Counted from the stretch's first letter, positions 54,094 to 64,000 are shown. The stretch: DNA of 64,000 bases from Micromonospora coxensis (GCF_900090295.1 NZ_LT607753.1:2046001-2110000); one strand, 5' to 3'. Notes: generated by a model from the sequence alone, not told the origin. Numbers and translations are program-made.

Positions 54094-55345
54094 GGTCGAC
54101 CGTGCTCGTCTCGGGGGACCGGGGCACGGGCGCCACCGCCCGTACCCCGGTGCGGGGCCGTGCCGGACGCGTCGGGGCGACCGCCTGACTCGTCGGGGCC
54201 AGTGACCGACCCGCCGGGGCCAGTGACCGACCTGCCGGGGCGAGCGCCGGACCCGCCGGGGCGGGCGCCGGACTCGTCGGGGCCAGCGCCGGGCTCGTCG
54301 GGGCGTTCGTCGGGTGTCGGGCGGGCAGGGCGGGCGGCGCGGGGCGACGGCCGCCGGGGATCAGCTCCGGCCGGCGGCGGGCGGCCACGTCCTCCACCCA
54401 GCCGACCAGCAGGGTGACCACGCCGACCAGCGCGAAGACGAGCACCACCCGGACGGCGAGCCCGACCGGGTCACGGTCGGACCAGCCGACCAGCCCGACC
54501 ATCGGGGTGAGCGCCACCACGAACGACATGTGCCAGAGGTAGACGGTCAGGGCGCGCCGGTTCAGCACGGTCACCAGCCGGCCGAGCGCGGGGCTGCGGT
54601 CCACCCAGGCGGCGGCGGCCGGCGCCCGGCCGATCACCAGCAGGATGAACGCCGCCGACCAGAGCGCGTTGCCGAGCGGGATGTCGTTCAGGTCGTACCC
54701 GCGCGGGCCGGGATGGGTGAGGATCCAGGCGCCGCCGGCCGTGCCGACGGCGAGCGCGGTGGGCACCAGGACCCGGTTGGCCAACCGCCGCAGCAGGCCG
54801 TCGTGGTGGGCGAACCCCAGCAGCCAGGCGCCGAAGTAGAGGCCGAAGTGCCGCAGGGCGACGGACGCGGTCGGCAGCACGCCGAGTTCGATGGCGGCGA
54901 GCAGCACGTACGGGGCGAGCAGGGTGGGCAGCGGGGCCCGCCGGAACAGCCACAGCGCCAGCGGCGAGGCGAGCACGAACCAGAGGTAGTCGCGCAGGTA
55001 CCAGATCGGGCTGAGCGCCAGCGCACCCCAGTGGTTGGCCGGCGGGTCGGCGACCGGGAAGAGCCAGAGCAGCACGTCCGGGCCGAACGCCAGCCCGGTC
55101 AGCAGCATCGCCGGCACGAAGACGGCCGCCACCACCCAGAGCGAGGGCAGCAACCGGCGCAGGCGGCGCGGCACCGCGCGTACCCCGGAGCGGTCCAGGG
55201 AGGCCGCCATCAGCGACCCGGCGAGGGCGAACATGATCGACATCGCCGGGAAGACCAGCGTCAACGCGGCCAGTCCGGTGACGTGGTAGACCACGACCCG
55301 GGCGATCGCCAGGGCGCGGAGCAGGTCCAGATATCGGTTACGCAT
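54080..55345 (-). CDS. Acyltransferase 3 family membrane protein with repeat tail
   Basis: 421-residue integral membrane acyltransferase, about ten spans. The N-terminal motif MRNRYLDLLRALAIARVVVY has the catalytic His of the family in VVYHVTGLAALTL. Later spans include LSPIWYLRDYLWFVLASPLA and ALTVYLWHMSFVVALTPMVG. It probably acetylates or acylates a surface glycan. Residues about 350-400 form a low-complexity tail of Ala/Pro-rich seven-residue repeats (SLAPAGR, ALAPTSP) encoded by 21-base units at 54170-54305. It overlaps the lipoprotein gene at the 3' ends and is not in an evident operon. Confidence 0.9.
   Translation of the reverse strand: MRNRYLDLLRALAIARVVVYHVTGLAALTLVFPAMSIMFALAGSLMAASLDRSGVRAVPRRLRRLLPSLWVVAAVFVPAMLLTGLAFGPDVLLWLFPVADPPANHWGALALSPIWYLRDYLWFVLASPLALWLFRRAPLPTLLAPYVLLAAIELGVLPTASVALRHFGLYFGAWLLGFAHHDGLLRRLANRVLVPTALAVGTAGGAWILTHPGPRGYDLNDIPLGNALWSAAFILLVIGRAPAAAAWVDRSPALGRLVTVLNRRALTVYLWHMSFVVALTPMVGLVGWSDRDPVGLAVRVVLVFALVGVVTLLVGWVEDVAARRRPELIPGGRRPAPPALPARHPTNAPTSPALAPTSPAPAPAGPALAPAGRSLAPAGRSLAPTSQAVAPTRPARPRTGVRAVAPVPRSPETSTVDLSVG
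54170..54305. repeat. 21-base tandem repeats in the acyltransferase 3' end
   Basis: About six imperfect units with a 21-base period, e.g. starting CCGCCGGGGCCAGTGACC, keeping frame and encoding seven-residue Ala/Pro repeats in the C-terminal tail. Confidence 0.85.
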
Positions 55346-55474
55346 CAGCCTGCATCTATGTCAGGGGGCAGGAGTCGAACGTCCCCTACCCTGCGACCCG
55401 ATCCGGCCAAACCCGCAGCCCGGTACACCGGAAAGTGAAACTTCCCATATCTCGGCCGGCCCGGCCGCACCGCC

Positions 55475-56377
55475 TCAACCGGCGGTCGAGCGCCTCACCC
55501 AGGGCTCGCCGAGCGGCCAGTCGCAGAAGATCCCGCCGAGCAGGCCGGACGTCCTCCGCTCGGCCTCGGTGGCCCGCACCGTGCCGGCGTACGCCTCGGC
55601 GTCGTCGCGCGGCTCGTACCCGATCTCCCGGGCCTCGGCCAGCGACCACCACCGCCGGGTGTTGGCGCTGACCCCCCACAACACCCGGAAGCCGGTGACC
55701 CCGGTGGTCAGGCAGGCGGACACCAGCCGGGCGCAGTCGTCCGGCGACAGCCAGGTGTCCAGGCCGCGCAGGCCGGGCGGCCGGTCGAAGCAGGCGCCGA
55801 TCCGCAGCGCGAACACGGTCATCCCGTACCGGTCGGCGTAGAGACTGCCGAGCGCCTCCACGGCGGCCTTGCTCCAGCCGTAGTAGCCGTCCGGGCGGGG
55901 GAAGGCGTCGGCCGGGACGCCGTCCGGGCCGTGCGGGGCGGGCACGCCGCCACCGACGCCGCCGGCCACCGGGGACCCCGCGGCGTCGTCCCGGTAGCAG
56001 CCGACGGCGTGGTTGGACGAGGCCAGGACCACCCGGGGCACGCCCGCGAGCCGGGCCGCCTCCAGCACGGTACGGGTCCCCTCGACGTTGACCCGCAGGA
56101 TCTCCTCCCAGCGGTCCTCGCCGCTGAGGGCGGCCAGGTGCACCACGGCGTCGACCCCGGCACAGGCCCGGCCGACCGCGTCGGCGTCACCCAGCTCGGC
56201 GCGGACGATCTCCACCGGCTCACCCGGCCCGGCGGGCTCCTGCTCCCGCACGTCGAGCAGCCGCAGCACCAGCCCGGGACCGGCCAGCCTCGGGCGCAGC
56301 ATCCGGCCGATCCGACCGGCCGCGCCGGTGACCAGGACCCGCCGGGGCGCACCGGCGGACGCCGCCCCCGCCGACAT
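55475..56377 (-). CDS. NAD-dependent epimerase/dehydratase, uronate dehydrogenase-like
   Basis: 300-residue extended SDR. The NAD motif is VLVTGAAGRIGRMLRPRLAG; VVHLAALSGEDRWEEILRVN and VVLASSNHAVGCYRDD follow. The catalytic YxxxK is YYGWSK, and RIGACFDRPPGLRGLDTWLS comes next. The SSNHAVG and TWLS patterns match uronate dehydrogenases, which oxidise glucuronate or galacturonate, but related sugar epimerases cannot be excluded. The ATG shares one base with the era stop (TGATG), so the gene is translated with era although unrelated in function. Confidence 0.85.
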   Translation of the reverse strand: MSAGAASAGAPRRVLVTGAAGRIGRMLRPRLAGPGLVLRLLDVREQEPAGPGEPVEIVRAELGDADAVGRACAGVDAVVHLAALSGEDRWEEILRVNVEGTRTVLEAARLAGVPRVVLASSNHAVGCYRDDAAGSPVAGGVGGGVPAPHGPDGVPADAFPRPDGYYGWSKAAVEALGSLYADRYGMTVFALRIGACFDRPPGLRGLDTWLSPDDCARLVSACLTTGVTGFRVLWGVSANTRRWWSLAEAREIGYEPRDDAEAYAGTVRATEAERRTSGLLGGIFCDWPLGEPWVRRSTAG

Positions 56378-57276
56378 CAGAAGCCGAGCTTGCGCAGCTG
56401 CTTCGGATCCCGCTGCCAGTCCTTCGCCACCCGCACGTGCAGGTCCAGGTAGACCCGGGTGCCGAGCAGCTCCTCGATCTGCTTGCGGGCGCGGGTGCCG
56501 ACGTCCTTGAGCCGGCTCGCCCGGTGACCGATGACGATCGCCTTCTGGCTCGGCCGCTCGACGTAGACGTCGGCGTAGATCTTCATGAGCTGCCCCTCGG
56601 GGATCATCTCCTCGACGACCACCGCGATCGAGTGCGGCAGCTCGTCGCGCACCCCCTCCAGGGCCGCCTCCCGGATCAGCTCGGCGACCAGCACCTGCTC
56701 CGGGTCGTCGGTGAGCATGTCGTCCGGGTAGAGCTGCGGCGACGGCGGCAGGTAGCCGGTCATCACGTCGACCAGGGTGTCGAGCTGGTGCCCGGAGACC
56801 GCGCTGACCGGCACCACGTCGGCGAACTCGCCCAGCTCGCTGACCGCCAGCAACTGCTCGGCCAGCCGCTTCTTGTCGACCAGGTCGGTCTTGGTGACCA
56901 CGGCGAGCACGGTCGCCTTCAACTCGGCCAGCTCGCCGGTGATGAACCGGTCGCCCCGGCCGACCGGCTCGTCCGCCGGGATGCAGAGGCCGATCACGTC
57001 GACCTCGCTCCAGGTGGAGCGGACCAGGTCGTTCAGGCGCTCGCCGAGCAACGTACGGGGGCGGTGCAGGCCCGGGGTGTCGACCAGGACGAGCTGCGAG
57101 TCCGGACGGTGCAGCACGGCCCGGATGACGTGCCGGGTGGTCTGCGGCTTGTTCGAGGTGATCGCGATCTTCTGACCGACGATCGCGTTGGTCAGCGTCG
57201 ACTTGCCGGCGTTGGGCCGGCCCACGAAACAGGCGAACCCGGCCCGGTACGGACGCTGGGTGAGGTCGGCGGTCAC
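56377..57276 (-). CDS. era: GTPase Era
   Basis: 299-residue GTPase needed for 16S rRNA maturation and 30S assembly. G1 is GRPNAGKS (residues 19-26); G2 lies in SNKPQTTRHVIRAV, G3 in LVDTPGLHRPRTLL and G4 in VVTKTDLVDKKRLA. The C-terminal KH domain has VVEEMIPEGQLMKIYADVYV and VIGHRASRLKDVGTRARKQI, ending with HVRVAKDWQRDPKQL. GTG start overlaps the stop of the cytidine-deaminase-like gene by four bases (GTGA). Part of the phoH-ybeY-corC-era block. Confidence 0.97.
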   Translation of the reverse strand: MTADLTQRPYRAGFACFVGRPNAGKSTLTNAIVGQKIAITSNKPQTTRHVIRAVLHRPDSQLVLVDTPGLHRPRTLLGERLNDLVRSTWSEVDVIGLCIPADEPVGRGDRFITGELAELKATVLAVVTKTDLVDKKRLAEQLLAVSELGEFADVVPVSAVSGHQLDTLVDVMTGYLPPSPQLYPDDMLTDDPEQVLVAELIREAALEGVRDELPHSIAVVVEEMIPEGQLMKIYADVYVERPSQKAIVIGHRASRLKDVGTRARKQIEELLGTRVYLDLHVRVAKDWQRDPKQLRKLGF

Positions 57277-57659
57277 TCGACCACCGTGCCGAGCACCGTG
57301 CCGTCCGGCGCGGCGACGTGGATCGGCGCGTCGGCGGAGAGGTCGCGCACCGCGGCGTGCCCCGCCCCGTCCAGCGTCGACGCCTCGGTCACCACCACCG
57401 CCGCCTCCAGCCGGGTGGCCCCCGCCGCCACGGCGGAGGCGACCGCGAGCTGGAGCGCGGTGATGGTCAGCGAGGGCAGCGCGACGCTGGCCGCGGCGTA
57501 CGTCCGGCCGTCCTGGTCGCGGACCGCCGCGCCCTCCACGGCGCCCACCCGGCCCCGGGCCCCCCGGGCCAGGACGACCAGCTTGCCGTCCTCGGCGCTC
57601 AGTTCGGCCGGGTCGGACGGGGTGGGCCGGGCGGCCGGTACGGCGGCTGACTCAGGCAT
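57273..57659 (-). CDS. Cytidine-deaminase-like protein without zinc ligands
   Basis: 128 residues. The strand-helix order ([20 protein letters not shown], then [20 protein letters not shown]) resembles cytidine deaminase, and genes at this position between the CorC-like gene and era are often annotated so. The catalytic (H/C)AE and PCxxC motifs are absent: the sequence contains no cysteine. It is therefore unlikely to be a deaminase and may be a structural relic with another role. ATG at 57659 overlaps the stop region of the CorC-like gene by eight bases, and its own stop overlaps era. Confidence 0.8.
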   Translation of the reverse strand: MPESAAVPAARPTPSDPAELSAEDGKLVVLARGARGRVGAVEGAAVRDQDGRTYAAASVALPSLTITALQLAVASAVAAGATRLEAAVVVTEASTLDGAGHAAVRDLSADAPIHVAAPDGTVLGTVVE

Positions 57660-59031
57660 CGGCGGGTTGCCTCTCCTCGGTTCTGGTCTGGTTGTCACGG
57701 GATCCGGCGGAGCCGGCCCCCTCCGACCCGTCACCCGGCGCGACCCGGCTGACCAGCACGGTGTCTATCCGGTTGCGCCGGCCGGTGGTGCCCTCGGCGA
57801 GCAGCCGCAGCCCGGCCACCTCGGCGTGGGCGCCGGGGATCGGCACCCGGCCCAGGGACTGGGCCAGCAGGCCGCCCACGGTCTCCACCTCGTCGGTGGG
57901 CAGGTCGGTGTCGAACAGCTCGCCGAGATTCTCCACCGGGAGCCGGGCGGTGACCCGCACCGATCCGTCCTCCAGGTGCTCGACCGGCGGGCGTTCGACA
58001 TCGTACTCGTCGGTGATCTCGCCGACGATCTCCTCCAGGATGTCCTCGATGGTGACCAGACCGCCGGTGCCGCCGTACTCGTCGACGACGATGACCAGGT
58101 GGTTGCGGGCGGCCTGCATCTCCGAGAGCAGGTCGTCGACCGGCTTGGACTCCGGCACGAAGGTCGCCGGACGCATCAGCTCCGCGACCGGGGTCTGGTG
58201 GTCGCGCGGGTCACCGCCGCGGGTACGCCGGATCAGGTCCTTGAGGTAGAGCACGCCGAGCACGTCGTCGACGCTCTCGCCGATCACCGGGATCCGCGAG
58301 AACCCGGAGCGCAGGAAGAGCGTGAGCGCCTGGGAGAGGGTCTTGCCCTCCTCTATCCACACCATCTCCGTACGCGGCACCATCACCTCGCGGGCGATGG
58401 TGTCGCCGAGGGCGAAGACCGAGTGGATCATCTGTCGCTCGCCGTGCTCCACGACGCCCCGCTGCTCGGCCAGGTCGACCAGCTCCCGCAGCTCGACCTG
58501 GGTGGCGAACGGGCCCTCCCGGAAGCCGCGCCCCGGGGTGACCGCGTTGCCGATCAGGATCAGCAGCGAGGCGAGCGGGTTGAGCGCGCGGCCGAGCCAG
58601 CGCACCAGCGGCGCGACCGCCCGACCCACCGCGTACGCGTGCTGCCGGCCGAGGGTACGCGGCGCGACACCGACGACCACGAAGCTGACCACGGTCATCG
58701 CCCCGGCAGTGATCAGCGCCGCCCGCCAGCCCGCGCCGAAGGTGTCCACCGCGACCAGCGCCACCAGCGTGGTGGCGGTCAGCTCGGCGAGCAGCCGGAG
58801 CAGCAGCAGCAGGTTGAGGTGGCGGACCACGTCACCGGCGACGGCCTGGAGGGTACGCGCGCCGCGCGCCCCGTCCCGGGCCAGCTCGGCGGCGCGGGCC
58901 GGGGAGACGGCGGCGAGCGCCGCCTCGGTCATCGCGATCAGGCCGGCGAGCACCACCAGCCCCGCCGCGAAGAAGATCAACTGGAGGTCGGGCAGGCCGG
59001 CTGTCGGGCCGGCCGCGAGAGTGTCCATCAC
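57652..59031 (-). CDS. CNNM/CorC-like (hemolysin family) transporter protein
   Basis: 459 residues. The N-terminal DUF21 membrane domain has four spans ([20 protein letters not shown] and further), then two CBS domains ([80 protein letters not shown]). A CorC_HlyC domain follows ([36 protein letters not shown]). The family is linked to magnesium and cobalt efflux rather than haemolysis. GTG at 59031 overlaps the ybeY stop (GTGA). Part of the conserved ybeY block. Confidence 0.94.
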   Translation of the reverse strand: MMDTLAAGPTAGLPDLQLIFFAAGLVVLAGLIAMTEAALAAVSPARAAELARDGARGARTLQAVAGDVVRHLNLLLLLRLLAELTATTLVALVAVDTFGAGWRAALITAGAMTVVSFVVVGVAPRTLGRQHAYAVGRAVAPLVRWLGRALNPLASLLILIGNAVTPGRGFREGPFATQVELRELVDLAEQRGVVEHGERQMIHSVFALGDTIAREVMVPRTEMVWIEEGKTLSQALTLFLRSGFSRIPVIGESVDDVLGVLYLKDLIRRTRGGDPRDHQTPVAELMRPATFVPESKPVDDLLSEMQAARNHLVIVVDEYGGTGGLVTIEDILEEIVGEITDEYDVERPPVEHLEDGSVRVTARLPVENLGELFDTDLPTDEVETVGGLLAQSLGRVPIPGAHAEVAGLRLLAEGTTGRRNRIDTVLVSRVAPGDGSEGAGSAGSRDNQTRTEERQPADA

Positions 59032-59501
59032 CGGGACCGGGTCGACCGCCAGCTGGCCAGCAGTCGGGCCTGGAGCCCGAACATCTCGCGCTCCTCCTCC
59101 GGCTCGGCGTGGTCGTACCCGAGCAGGTGCAGCACCCCGTGCACGGTGAGCAGGTGCAGCTCGTCGGCGGCGGTGTGGCCGGCGGCGGCGGCCTGCTTGG
59201 CGGCCACCTCCGGGCAGAGCACGATGTCACCGAGCAGGGCCGGCTCGCCGCCGGCCGGGGCGCTCTCCCCCGGACCGTGGTCGACGCTGCCCTCGTCCAT
59301 CGGGAAGGCCAGCACGTCGGTCGGCCCGTCCCCGCCCATCCAGCGGTGGTTCAGCTCGGTCATGTACTCGATGTCGACCAGCAGCACGGAGAGCTCGGCG
59401 AGGGGGTTGACCCCCATCTCGTCGAGGGCGTGCCGGGCTACGGCGAGCACGGCGTCGGTGTCGACGTCGACACCGGACTCGTTGGCGATCTCGATGGACA
59501 A
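59028..59501 (-). CDS. ybeY: rRNA maturation endonuclease YbeY
   Basis: 157-residue metal-dependent RNase for 16S rRNA 3' end processing and ribosome quality control. The zinc motif is [20 protein letters not shown], with three His. Upstream are [20 protein letters not shown] and [18 protein letters not shown], both typical. The start is a TTG at 59501 (reads LSIEIANE by codon) with GAGGAA six bases upstream. Earlier in-frame codons would lie within phoH. It follows the phoH stop after 16 bases. Confidence 0.95.
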   Translation of the reverse strand: MSIEIANESGVDVDTDAVLAVARHALDEMGVNPLAELSVLLVDIEYMTELNHRWMGGDGPTDVLAFPMDEGSVDHGPGESAPAGGEPALLGDIVLCPEVAAKQAAAAGHTAADELHLLTVHGVLHLLGYDHAEPEEEREMFGLQARLLASWRSTRSR

Positions 59502-59517
59502 CTGTCTTCCTCTGGTC

Positions 59518-60576
<1,059 letters not shown>

Positions 60577-60737
60577 AGGTCGGGCCGTGGGGCCCTGTGC
60601 CACCTGCTTCCGATCTCGGTGCCGGCCCTGCTGGCGCGGCGTGCGGACGTTGCACCCATGGTATCGGGTCGGCAGCGGTGGCACCGCGCCCATTTCCGGC
60701 CGCCGGAGCACACCCCGACCGGCAGGCCCGGGCCCGG

Positions 60738-62111
60738 TCAGCCGGCGCGGAAGTCGTACCGGTCGAAGGTCTCCTGGTGCCGGGTGAACCGGTAGGTCGC
60801 CCAGTGCATCCGCACCACCGTGCCGTGCTCGTCCCGGGTCAGCCGCAGCAGCTCGCCGACCTCCCGACCGGAGACCGTGCGGAACACGTCGGGCCGGTCG
60901 GCCAGCGGCGCGAAGACCGCCGGCGGCTTCCCCGCCGGGTCGTCCGCGCCCCGGGCCCGCAGCGTCCCGTCGTGCCAGCTGAAGACGTACTCGAAACCCT
61001 CGCCCCACCAGCGGCCCAGCATCCCGCGCAGCGGGCCCGGCGCGGGCTCGCCCGGCCGCCACGGCTCGATCGCCGCCGGGTCGTGCTCGGCGGCGGCGGC
61101 GAGCAGCCGGTGCGGCAGCTCCAGGACCTCGGCGGCCGTGCCGGAGGAGCCGAGCACCGCGCAGCCCATCGCGCCGGCCGTGCCGTCGCCGCCGCGCCGG
61201 CCGTAGACCGCGGCGAGGAAGCCCGGCATCGCGCCGTCGTGCCCCACGTGCACCACCCGCTCCGGGTACGGCAGGAGGATCAGGCCGAGGCCGAAGCCGG
61301 CCGCCCAGGACGTCTCGTCGGTGGTGGTCACCGGCCAGCGCATCTCGTCGAGGGTGCTCGGGGCGAGCACCGCGCCGGCCGGGTCCAGCGCGGCCGGGTC
61401 GGCCAGGAACGCCGCCCACCGGGCCATGTCGGTGGCGGTGCTCCAGAGCTGGGCGGCCGGGCCGACCGCGCCGAAGTCCGTCGGCGGCTCCGGGTGCGCC
61501 TCGTCGGAGTACGCGTCGACCAGGAATCCGGTCGCCGCCGCCGGCCCCGGGGTGACCGAGGTGGCGGCCAGCCCCAGCGGGGTCAGCACCCGCTCGGTGA
61601 GCACCTCCGCCCAGGTGCCGCCGCGCCGCGCGCCGACCAGCCGGCCGAGCAGGGCCATCCCCAGGTTCGAGTAGTGGTAGCGCCGCCCGGTGGGCAGCAC
61701 CCGCTCCGCCCGGGCCAGATCGGCGACCAGCTCGTCGACGTCCGGGGCGCGCAGGGTGTCCCAGACGTCCCCGTACGGCTCGCGTTGCAGGCCGGCGGTG
61801 TGCGACAGCAGCCGCCGCACGGTCAGGTCGCCGTGCGCGGGCAGGTCGAGGTGCCGGCCGATCGGGTCGTCGAGGTCGAGCAGCCCGTCGTCGCGGCACT
61901 GCATCACCAGCACCGAGGTGAAGGTCTTGGTGACCGAGCCGATCCGGAACCGGGTCTGCGGGCCGAGCACGGTGTCGTTGCCGGTCTGCCCCACCTCGCA
62001 CGTCCAGAGCGGGCGGTCCGCCCGGTGCAGGGCCGCGGCGACGGCGGGCACCCTCGCCTGCGCCTGGACCCGGCGGACCAGCCGCTCCAGCCGGTCCTGC
62101 GCACCGCTCAC
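60738..62111 (-). CDS. Beta-lactamase family serine hydrolase
   Basis: 457 residues. Class C beta-lactamase-like fold: Ser59-Val-Thr-Lys62 within RFRIGSVTKTFTSVLVMQ, a YSN in GRRYHYSNLGMALLGRLV, and a late HVGHDGAMPGFLAAVYGRRG that contains the H-x-G-type third motif. No signal peptide, so probably cytoplasmic; the C-terminal 110 residues form an extra domain (GEGFEYVFSWHDGTLRARG). It may be an esterase or peptidase, not an antibiotic-resistance enzyme. The GTG overlaps the stop of the HIT gene by four bases (GTGA). Confidence 0.9.
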   Translation of the reverse strand: MSGAQDRLERLVRRVQAQARVPAVAAALHRADRPLWTCEVGQTGNDTVLGPQTRFRIGSVTKTFTSVLVMQCRDDGLLDLDDPIGRHLDLPAHGDLTVRRLLSHTAGLQREPYGDVWDTLRAPDVDELVADLARAERVLPTGRRYHYSNLGMALLGRLVGARRGGTWAEVLTERVLTPLGLAATSVTPGPAAATGFLVDAYSDEAHPEPPTDFGAVGPAAQLWSTATDMARWAAFLADPAALDPAGAVLAPSTLDEMRWPVTTTDETSWAAGFGLGLILLPYPERVVHVGHDGAMPGFLAAVYGRRGGDGTAGAMGCAVLGSSGTAAEVLELPHRLLAAAAEHDPAAIEPWRPGEPAPGPLRGMLGRWWGEGFEYVFSWHDGTLRARGADDPAGKPPAVFAPLADRPDVFRTVSGREVGELLRLTRDEHGTVVRMHWATYRFTRHQETFDRYDFRAG

Positions 62112-62467
62112 CCGAGGCCCCGGGCGAGCATCGGGCCCAGCGGCGCGCCGCCCAGCAGATGCGCGTGCACGTGGAACACCTCCTGACCGCCGAACGCGCC
62201 GGTGTTGAACATCAGCCGGAAGCCGTCGCCGAGCAGCCCCTCGTCCTCGGCCACCGCGGCGGCCGTGGCCAGCAGCTCACCGGCGAGCGCCGGGTCGCCC
62301 TGCCCCAGGGTGGCCACGTCGGCGTAGTGCTCCTTCGGGACGACCAGCACGTGCACCGGGGCCTTCGGGTCGATGTCGCGGAAGGCGAGGGTGGTGGCGG
62401 TCTCCCGGACGATGGTGGCCGGGATCTCCCCGGCGACGATGCGGCAGAACAGGCAGTCGGATCCCAT
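62108..62467 (-). CDS. HIT family nucleotide hydrolase (HinT-like)
   Basis: 119-residue histidine-triad protein. MGSDCLFCRIVAGEIPATIV has the N-terminal Cys pair (Cys5, Cys8) of the HinT zinc-type subgroup, FRDIDPKAPVHVLVVPKEHY follows, and the triad HVHAHLL is near the C-terminus. The activity is hydrolysis of AMP-lysine or AMP-NH2 type phosphoramidates. Its place between rsmE and phoH is usual in actinobacteria. ATG at 62467 begins the fold. Divergent from the SDR gene, with about 47 bases between. Confidence 0.95.
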   Translation of the reverse strand: MGSDCLFCRIVAGEIPATIVRETATTLAFRDIDPKAPVHVLVVPKEHYADVATLGQGDPALAGELLATAAAVAEDEGLLGDGFRLMFNTGAFGGQEVFHVHAHLLGGAPLGPMLARGLG

Positions 62468-62514
62468 CGGGGCATGGTAAGTCGTCGCCACCGCGCTCAG
62501 GCATGATGTGCCGC

Positions 62515-63276
62515 GTGACTTCACGGGCGGTACTGGTGACGGGAGCCTCGCGCGGCATCGGGCGCGCGGTGGCACGGGCGTTCGCGGCCGGCGGTGACCG
62601 GGTGGCGATCCACCACCGGGACTCCACCGAGGCCGCCGAGGAGGTCCGCGCCGGGCTGCCCGGCGACGGGCACGTGGTGGTCCGCGCCGACCTGACCGAC
62701 CCCGACGCGGTACGGGCGATGGTCGACGAGGCGGCCGCGCGGCTCGGTGGGCTGGACGTGCTGGTCAACAACGCCGGCGTGTACGGCGAGCGGGACGCCC
62801 CGCACCCGGTCTTCGGCACCTCCTACGAGCAGTGGCAGCGGCGCTGGCGGCAGGTGCTGGAGACGAACCTGACCGGGGCCGGCAACGTCACCTGGTGCGC
62901 CGCCCAGCACATGCGCGGACGCGGCGGCCGGATCGTCAACGTCTCGTCGCGGGGCGCGTTCCGGGGCGAGCCCGAGCAGCCCGCGTACGGCGCCAGCAAG
63001 GCCGGGCTGAACGCCCTCGGCCAGTCCCTCGCCGTCGCCCTGGCCCCGTACGGCATCGCGGTGGCCACCGTCGCGCCCGGCTTCGTCGAGACCGACATGA
63101 CCACCGGACACCTGGCCGGGGAGCAGGGCGAGGCGATCCGGGCGCAGAGCCCGTTCGGCCGGGTGGCCCGCCCCGAGGAGATCGCCGCCGCCGTGCACTG
63201 GCTCGCCGCCCCCGGATCCGAATGGGCCTCCGGCGCCATCCTCGACCTCAACGGCGCCTCCTACCTGCGCAGCTGA
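62515..63276 (+). CDS. Short-chain dehydrogenase/reductase (FabG-like)
   Basis: 253-residue classical SDR oxidoreductase. Cofactor motif TGASRGIG (9-16), NNAGVYGE, catalytic Ser in IVNVSSRGAFRGEP and Tyr-x-x-x-Lys in AYGASKAGLNALGQS. PGFVETDMTTGHL follows the active site. The first strand runs straight into the Rossmann fold from the GTG at 62515; ATGs at 62503 and 62506 would add three or four residues. It resembles 3-oxoacyl-ACP reductases, but the substrate cannot be told. The stop lies five bases before the convergent rsmE stop. Confidence 0.92.
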   Translation: MTSRAVLVTGASRGIGRAVARAFAAGGDRVAIHHRDSTEAAEEVRAGLPGDGHVVVRADLTDPDAVRAMVDEAAARLGGLDVLVNNAGVYGERDAPHPVFGTSYEQWQRRWRQVLETNLTGAGNVTWCAAQHMRGRGGRIVNVSSRGAFRGEPEQPAYGASKAGLNALGQSLAVALAPYGIAVATVAPGFVETDMTTGHLAGEQGEAIRAQSPFGRVARPEEIAAAVHWLAAPGSEWASGAILDLNGASYLRS

Positions 63277-63281
63277 GCGGC

Positions 63282-64000
63282 CTACCAGCGGGCGAGGCGG
63301 GTGGCCAGGACGGCGAGGGCCGCCACGCCGGCCGTGGACGTGCGCAGCACCGACGGGCCGAGGCGGACGGGACGGGCGCCGGCCTGGGTGAAGGCGTCCA
63401 GCTCGACCGGGGCGATGCCGCCCTCCGGGCCCACCACCAGCACGATCTCGCCGGTGGCGGGCAGCTGCACGGTGGTCAGCCGCTCGTCGGCCTCCTCGTG
63501 CAGCACGAACGCCGCGCCCGCGCCGGCGATGCGCCGGGCCACCCGGGCCGTCGGCTCGTCCGGCGCGCCGGCCACCACCGGCAGCCACGGGCGGCGGGCC
63601 TGCTTGGCGGCCTCCCGGGCGGTCGCCACCCACTTGTCCCGGGCCCGTAAGCCCCGCTCGCCGCGCCACTGGGTCACCGAGCGGGACGCCGCCCACGGCA
63701 CGATCTCGTCGACCCCGACCTCGGTCATCGCCTGCACGGCCAGCTCGCCCCGGTCACCCTTGGCGATGCCCTGCACCACCACCAGCCGGGGGACGTCCGC
63801 GTCGACGTACCCCCGGGAGGTGACGGTGAGGTCGAGGGTGCCCCGGCCGACGGCGCGGACCACCGCGGTGGCCGTGCCGCCCCGGCCGTCGGCCAGCAGC
63901 AGCTCCTCGCCGACGCGCAGCCGCTGCACGGTGGCCGCGTGGTGCCCCTCCGGCCCGTCCAGGGTCGTCGAGTCGCCGGTGGGCAGCGCCTCGACCAGGA
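63282..64000 (-). CDS. rsmE: 16S rRNA (uracil-1498-N3)-methyltransferase (5' part outside window)
   Basis: SPOUT-class methyltransferase of the RsmE family modifying U1498 of 16S rRNA; 239 residues are visible and the N-terminus lies beyond the right edge. The PUA-like part includes GHHAATVQRLRVGEELLLAD. The SAM-binding knot has IVLVVGPEGGIAPVELDAF and VRLGPSVLRTSTAGVAALAV, with LQ replaced by LR at a common position. KGDRGELAVQAMTEVGVDEI and ERGLRARDKWVATAREAAKQ are the other family blocks. Expected neighbour of dnaJ upstream in actinobacteria. Confidence 0.94.
   Translation of the reverse strand, partial: LVEALPTGDSTTLDGPEGHHAATVQRLRVGEELLLADGRGGTATAVVRAVGRGTLDLTVTSRGYVDADVPRLVVVQGIAKGDRGELAVQAMTEVGVDEIVPWAASRSVTQWRGERGLRARDKWVATAREAAKQARRPWLPVVAGAPDEPTARVARRIAGAGAAFVLHEEADERLTTVQLPATGEIVLVVGPEGGIAPVELDAFTQAGARPVRLGPSVLRTSTAGVAALAVLATRLARW

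Overview
The window is a high-GC chromosomal segment from an actinomycete, most likely a Micromonosporaceae member (Micromonospora or a close relative). This rests on strongly GC-biased third codon positions, many GTG starts and 4-base GTGA/ATGA overlaps, conservon-type genes, and housekeeping genes in the usual actinobacterial order. Read right to left on the minus strand that order is rsmE, HIT protein, phoH, ybeY, CNNM/CorC protein, cytidine-deaminase-like gene, era, recO, uppS, then glyS, dus, ppdK, dgt and dnaG. No rRNA, tRNA, insertion sequence, prophage or CRISPR array was seen, and no gene looks obviously broken. The first gene (response regulator) and the last (rsmE) are cut by the window edges.

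Layout. 1-3086: a NarL-type two-component pair and a YihY-family membrane protein that ends at a very strong hairpin. 3152-6390: a DrrAB-like ABC exporter with two permeases, an ATPase and an interposed small membrane protein. 6721-13823: an unusual plus-strand operon with a fused TRAP permease, a TAXI-type binding lipoprotein, a conservon-type sensor kinase, a roadblock/LC7 protein and a second TAXI lipoprotein, the last pairs joined by 4-base overlaps. 13871-16281: dnaG and a coupled gene. 16369-21660: BCCT transporter, siderophore-interacting reductase under an iron box, dgt, a VOC protein and an orphan roadblock protein. 21763-29579: ppdK, a GH20 hexosaminidase, a divergent XRE regulator/NTF2-like pair with two operator-like dyads, and an 810-base non-coding stretch with a long inverted repeat and a 55-base degenerate tandem array ahead of a secreted C39-like peptidase. 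29638-34987: dus, three tandem secreted LDTR-domain paralogues and glyS. 35103-40640: small genes and a zinc regulon (znuACB, an ArsR gene and zur) with a Zur box. 40797-48971: a large acyl-CoA dehydrogenase, a SIS protein, a hydrolase and a TPP-riboswitch-controlled ykoEDC thiamine-precursor ECF transporter. 49335-64000: gnd, small genes, then the uppS to rsmE block.

The most interesting item is the 6721-13823 operon. It physically couples a TAXI-TRAP importer to half of a conservon (the CvnA and CvnB equivalents, without CvnC or CvnD) and to a second, TRAP-orphan TAXI lipoprotein that could serve as the sensory input. Other points worth following: tandem duplications at the stop codons of four genes, a 23-codon micro-ORF that overlaps both the ArsR stop and the zur start, a hairpin covering the ribosome binding site of a 61-residue protein, and a 55-base repeat array. 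All functional assignments come from reading motifs by eye, and no database search was run.
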